From contig NZ_QHKL01000002.1 of the NCBI RefSeq assembly GCF_003947415.1, positions 744,001-808,000 on the forward strand: a DNA stretch of 64,000 nucleotides, read 5' to 3'. The position numbers were made by a program, and so were the translations under genes. Shown in pieces: positions 63,240-64,000 of this stretch. This stretch comes from Amycolatopsis sp. WAC 01376 (GTDB taxonomy: Bacteria; Actinomycetota; Actinomycetes; Mycobacteriales; Pseudonocardiaceae). Numbering within the stretch: the stretch's first letter is position 1; every line of letters begins with the position of its first letter. The notes under the pieces are model-generated. The model made no database searches, was not told the DNA's origin, and saw nothing but the letters and a program-made list of their open reading frames with translations.

Positions 63240-63945
63240 GTCGCTTGATATCCAGCGCCGTTTCCCTTACTGAACCGTCCGCCTGCCGCTCCACCCAGTA
63301 GGCCCCGGCGTTCTTCCGGTCGCTGATCGCCGCCACCAACTCCGTGCCTTCGAAATGCAGTCCGGCCCCGGCGTCGGTGGCGTAGCCCGCAGGCAAGGTC
63401 ACATCCCTGATGAGCTGCTGAAACTGCTCACGGCGGTCGGCGTAGTGCACGGTGTTGGCGTACGGCAGTAGGCCGAGCCCATCCGTGACGGCTTGCACCG
63501 GTCCAAACGAGTCCGTTGTCCCACCGACAAACCAGCAGAGCGAACCGGCCGACTCCCCAGCCAGCACCACGCCCGCTTCCCAGCAGTCCCGCAGTACCGC
63601 GTCAAGCCGATGCGCACGCCAGACGGCCAGCAGATTCACCAGGCTGCCGCGATCTACCCAGATGACATCTTGGCTGTGCAGGTGCGCAGCAACGTCGTCG
63701 ACGTTTGGCTTGTCGAACAGGGCGAGGTGCGACAGTTCGACCGGCTGGTCGGCAAACGCTGTTTCGAAGTGGTCCAGCGTGTCGCGCTGGTCGCCACTAG
63801 CCGTGGCCACGACGCAGAGCTTGGGCGTACCGGCCGGACGGGCCAGCTCACAGGCGTAGTCGAAGACCGGGCCGGGCTGCCACAGGTCACGGGCGCGATT
63901 GAGGCCCATGGAGGTGGCGAGGATGGTGGGAGTGTGGGCTGGCAC
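63226..63945 (-). CDS. peptidase family S51 (dipeptidase E-like)
   Basis: This 239-residue protein has the S51 nucleophile in AGESAGSLCWF (Ser132) and the glutamine amidotransferase-like fold with HxHS and GLGLLPYAN segments. Family members cleave Asp-X dipeptides or cyanophycin-derived peptides. GTG at 63,945 is preceded by CACCAT 6 nt upstream, consistent with a leaderless start. The 3' end overlaps the XRE gene by 14 bp. A peptide-processing enzyme convergent with a TPR regulator suggests, but does not prove, a peptide-linked control circuit. Confidence 0.87.
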   Translation of the reverse strand: MPAHTPTILATSMGLNRARDLWQPGPVFDYACELARPAGTPKLCVVATASGDQRDTLDHFETAFADQPVELSHLALFDKPNVDDVAAHLHSQDVIWVDRGSLVNLLAVWRAHRLDAVLRDCWEAGVVLAGESAGSLCWFVGGTTDSFGPVQAVTDGLGLLPYANTVHYADRREQFQQLIRDVTLPAGYATDAGAGLHFEGTELVAAISDRKNAGAYWVERQADGSVRETALDIKRLKRS

Positions 63946-64000
63946 GGAGTTATGGTGCCAGGTTCACCCTGATGGTGCACGATGTCGTGCTAGAACACGA

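Overview
This is a high-GC actinobacterial chromosome segment. Codon use is strongly G/C-ending. Many genes begin with GTG a few bases after a TANNNT box, the pattern of leaderless mRNAs. Gene content (DUF2017, choice-of-anchor P, mec-cysO-cysM, DinG, BioY) fits Pseudonocardiaceae, and Amycolatopsis is the best guess. That assignment is inference. I saw no rRNA, tRNA, CRISPR array or complete insertion sequence.

Layout. (1) 1-13.5 kb is mixed core: an AraC tail, a small zinc-ribbon protein, a GNAT acetyltransferase, an alpha/beta hydrolase, an orphan GtfB-like glycosyltransferase, a kinase-fold phosphotransferase, ctaD, serB, a Pth2-type hydrolase, a Ser/Thr kinase, OsmC, dinG and bioY. (2) 13.6-26.2 kb holds a secreted protein, pncB-pncA-eda, and a block whose order matches the mycobacterial Rv1330-Rv1341 neighbourhood: pncB, clpS, DUF2017, P1 peptidase, mec, cysO, cysM, rhomboid, murI, metallo-beta-lactamase, rph, rdgB. 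An Asp/Glu racemase and an arylamine N-acetyltransferase are inserted in it. (3) 26.2-32.3 kb holds a large NACHT-LRR (bacterial NLR-like) protein directly downstream of a bcp peroxiredoxin, a lipoprotein and a GH25 lysozyme. (4) 32.4-40.7 kb is a seven-gene glycerol-type operon (transporter, glpK, glpD, FAD oxidase, glpP, ABM, alcohol dehydrogenase). Its leader carries a strong promoter, an intrinsic terminator and a competing antiterminator pairing, and the operon encodes its own GlpP-type antiterminator. (5) 40.8-49.8 kb holds a LysR regulator, a dnaE1-type polymerase, DinB, a class IV aminotransferase, an SDR, a methyltransferase, and an ArsR-SRPBCC regulator with an operator/promoter and a RibD-like reductase. 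(6) 50.1-58.5 kb, all on the minus strand, is a compact siphophage-type tail cassette: tail terminator, major tail protein, two chaperones with a -1 frameshift site, coiled-coil and tape-measure proteins, distal tail protein, two paralogous tip proteins and a Gp37-like protein. No capsid, portal, terminase, integrase or lysis gene accompanies it. (7) 58.6-64 kb is an accessory, more AT-containing stretch: a small HTH protein, a secreted trypsin, several small proteins, a resolvase-like protein without the catalytic serine, an XRE-TPR regulator and an S51 peptidase.

Two repeat systems mark the chromosomal part. About ten long intergenic palindromes, some nearly identical at distant loci, sit mostly at gene ends between 3 and 50 kb and are absent from 50-64 kb. 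Two arrays of 21-bp units, arranged as direct copies followed by inverted copies, lie at 87-279 and 49,970-50,121. The second array directly borders the tail cassette. The strongest candidates for something undescribed are the GlpP leader switch, the head-less tail cassette and the bcp-NACHT-LRR pair.
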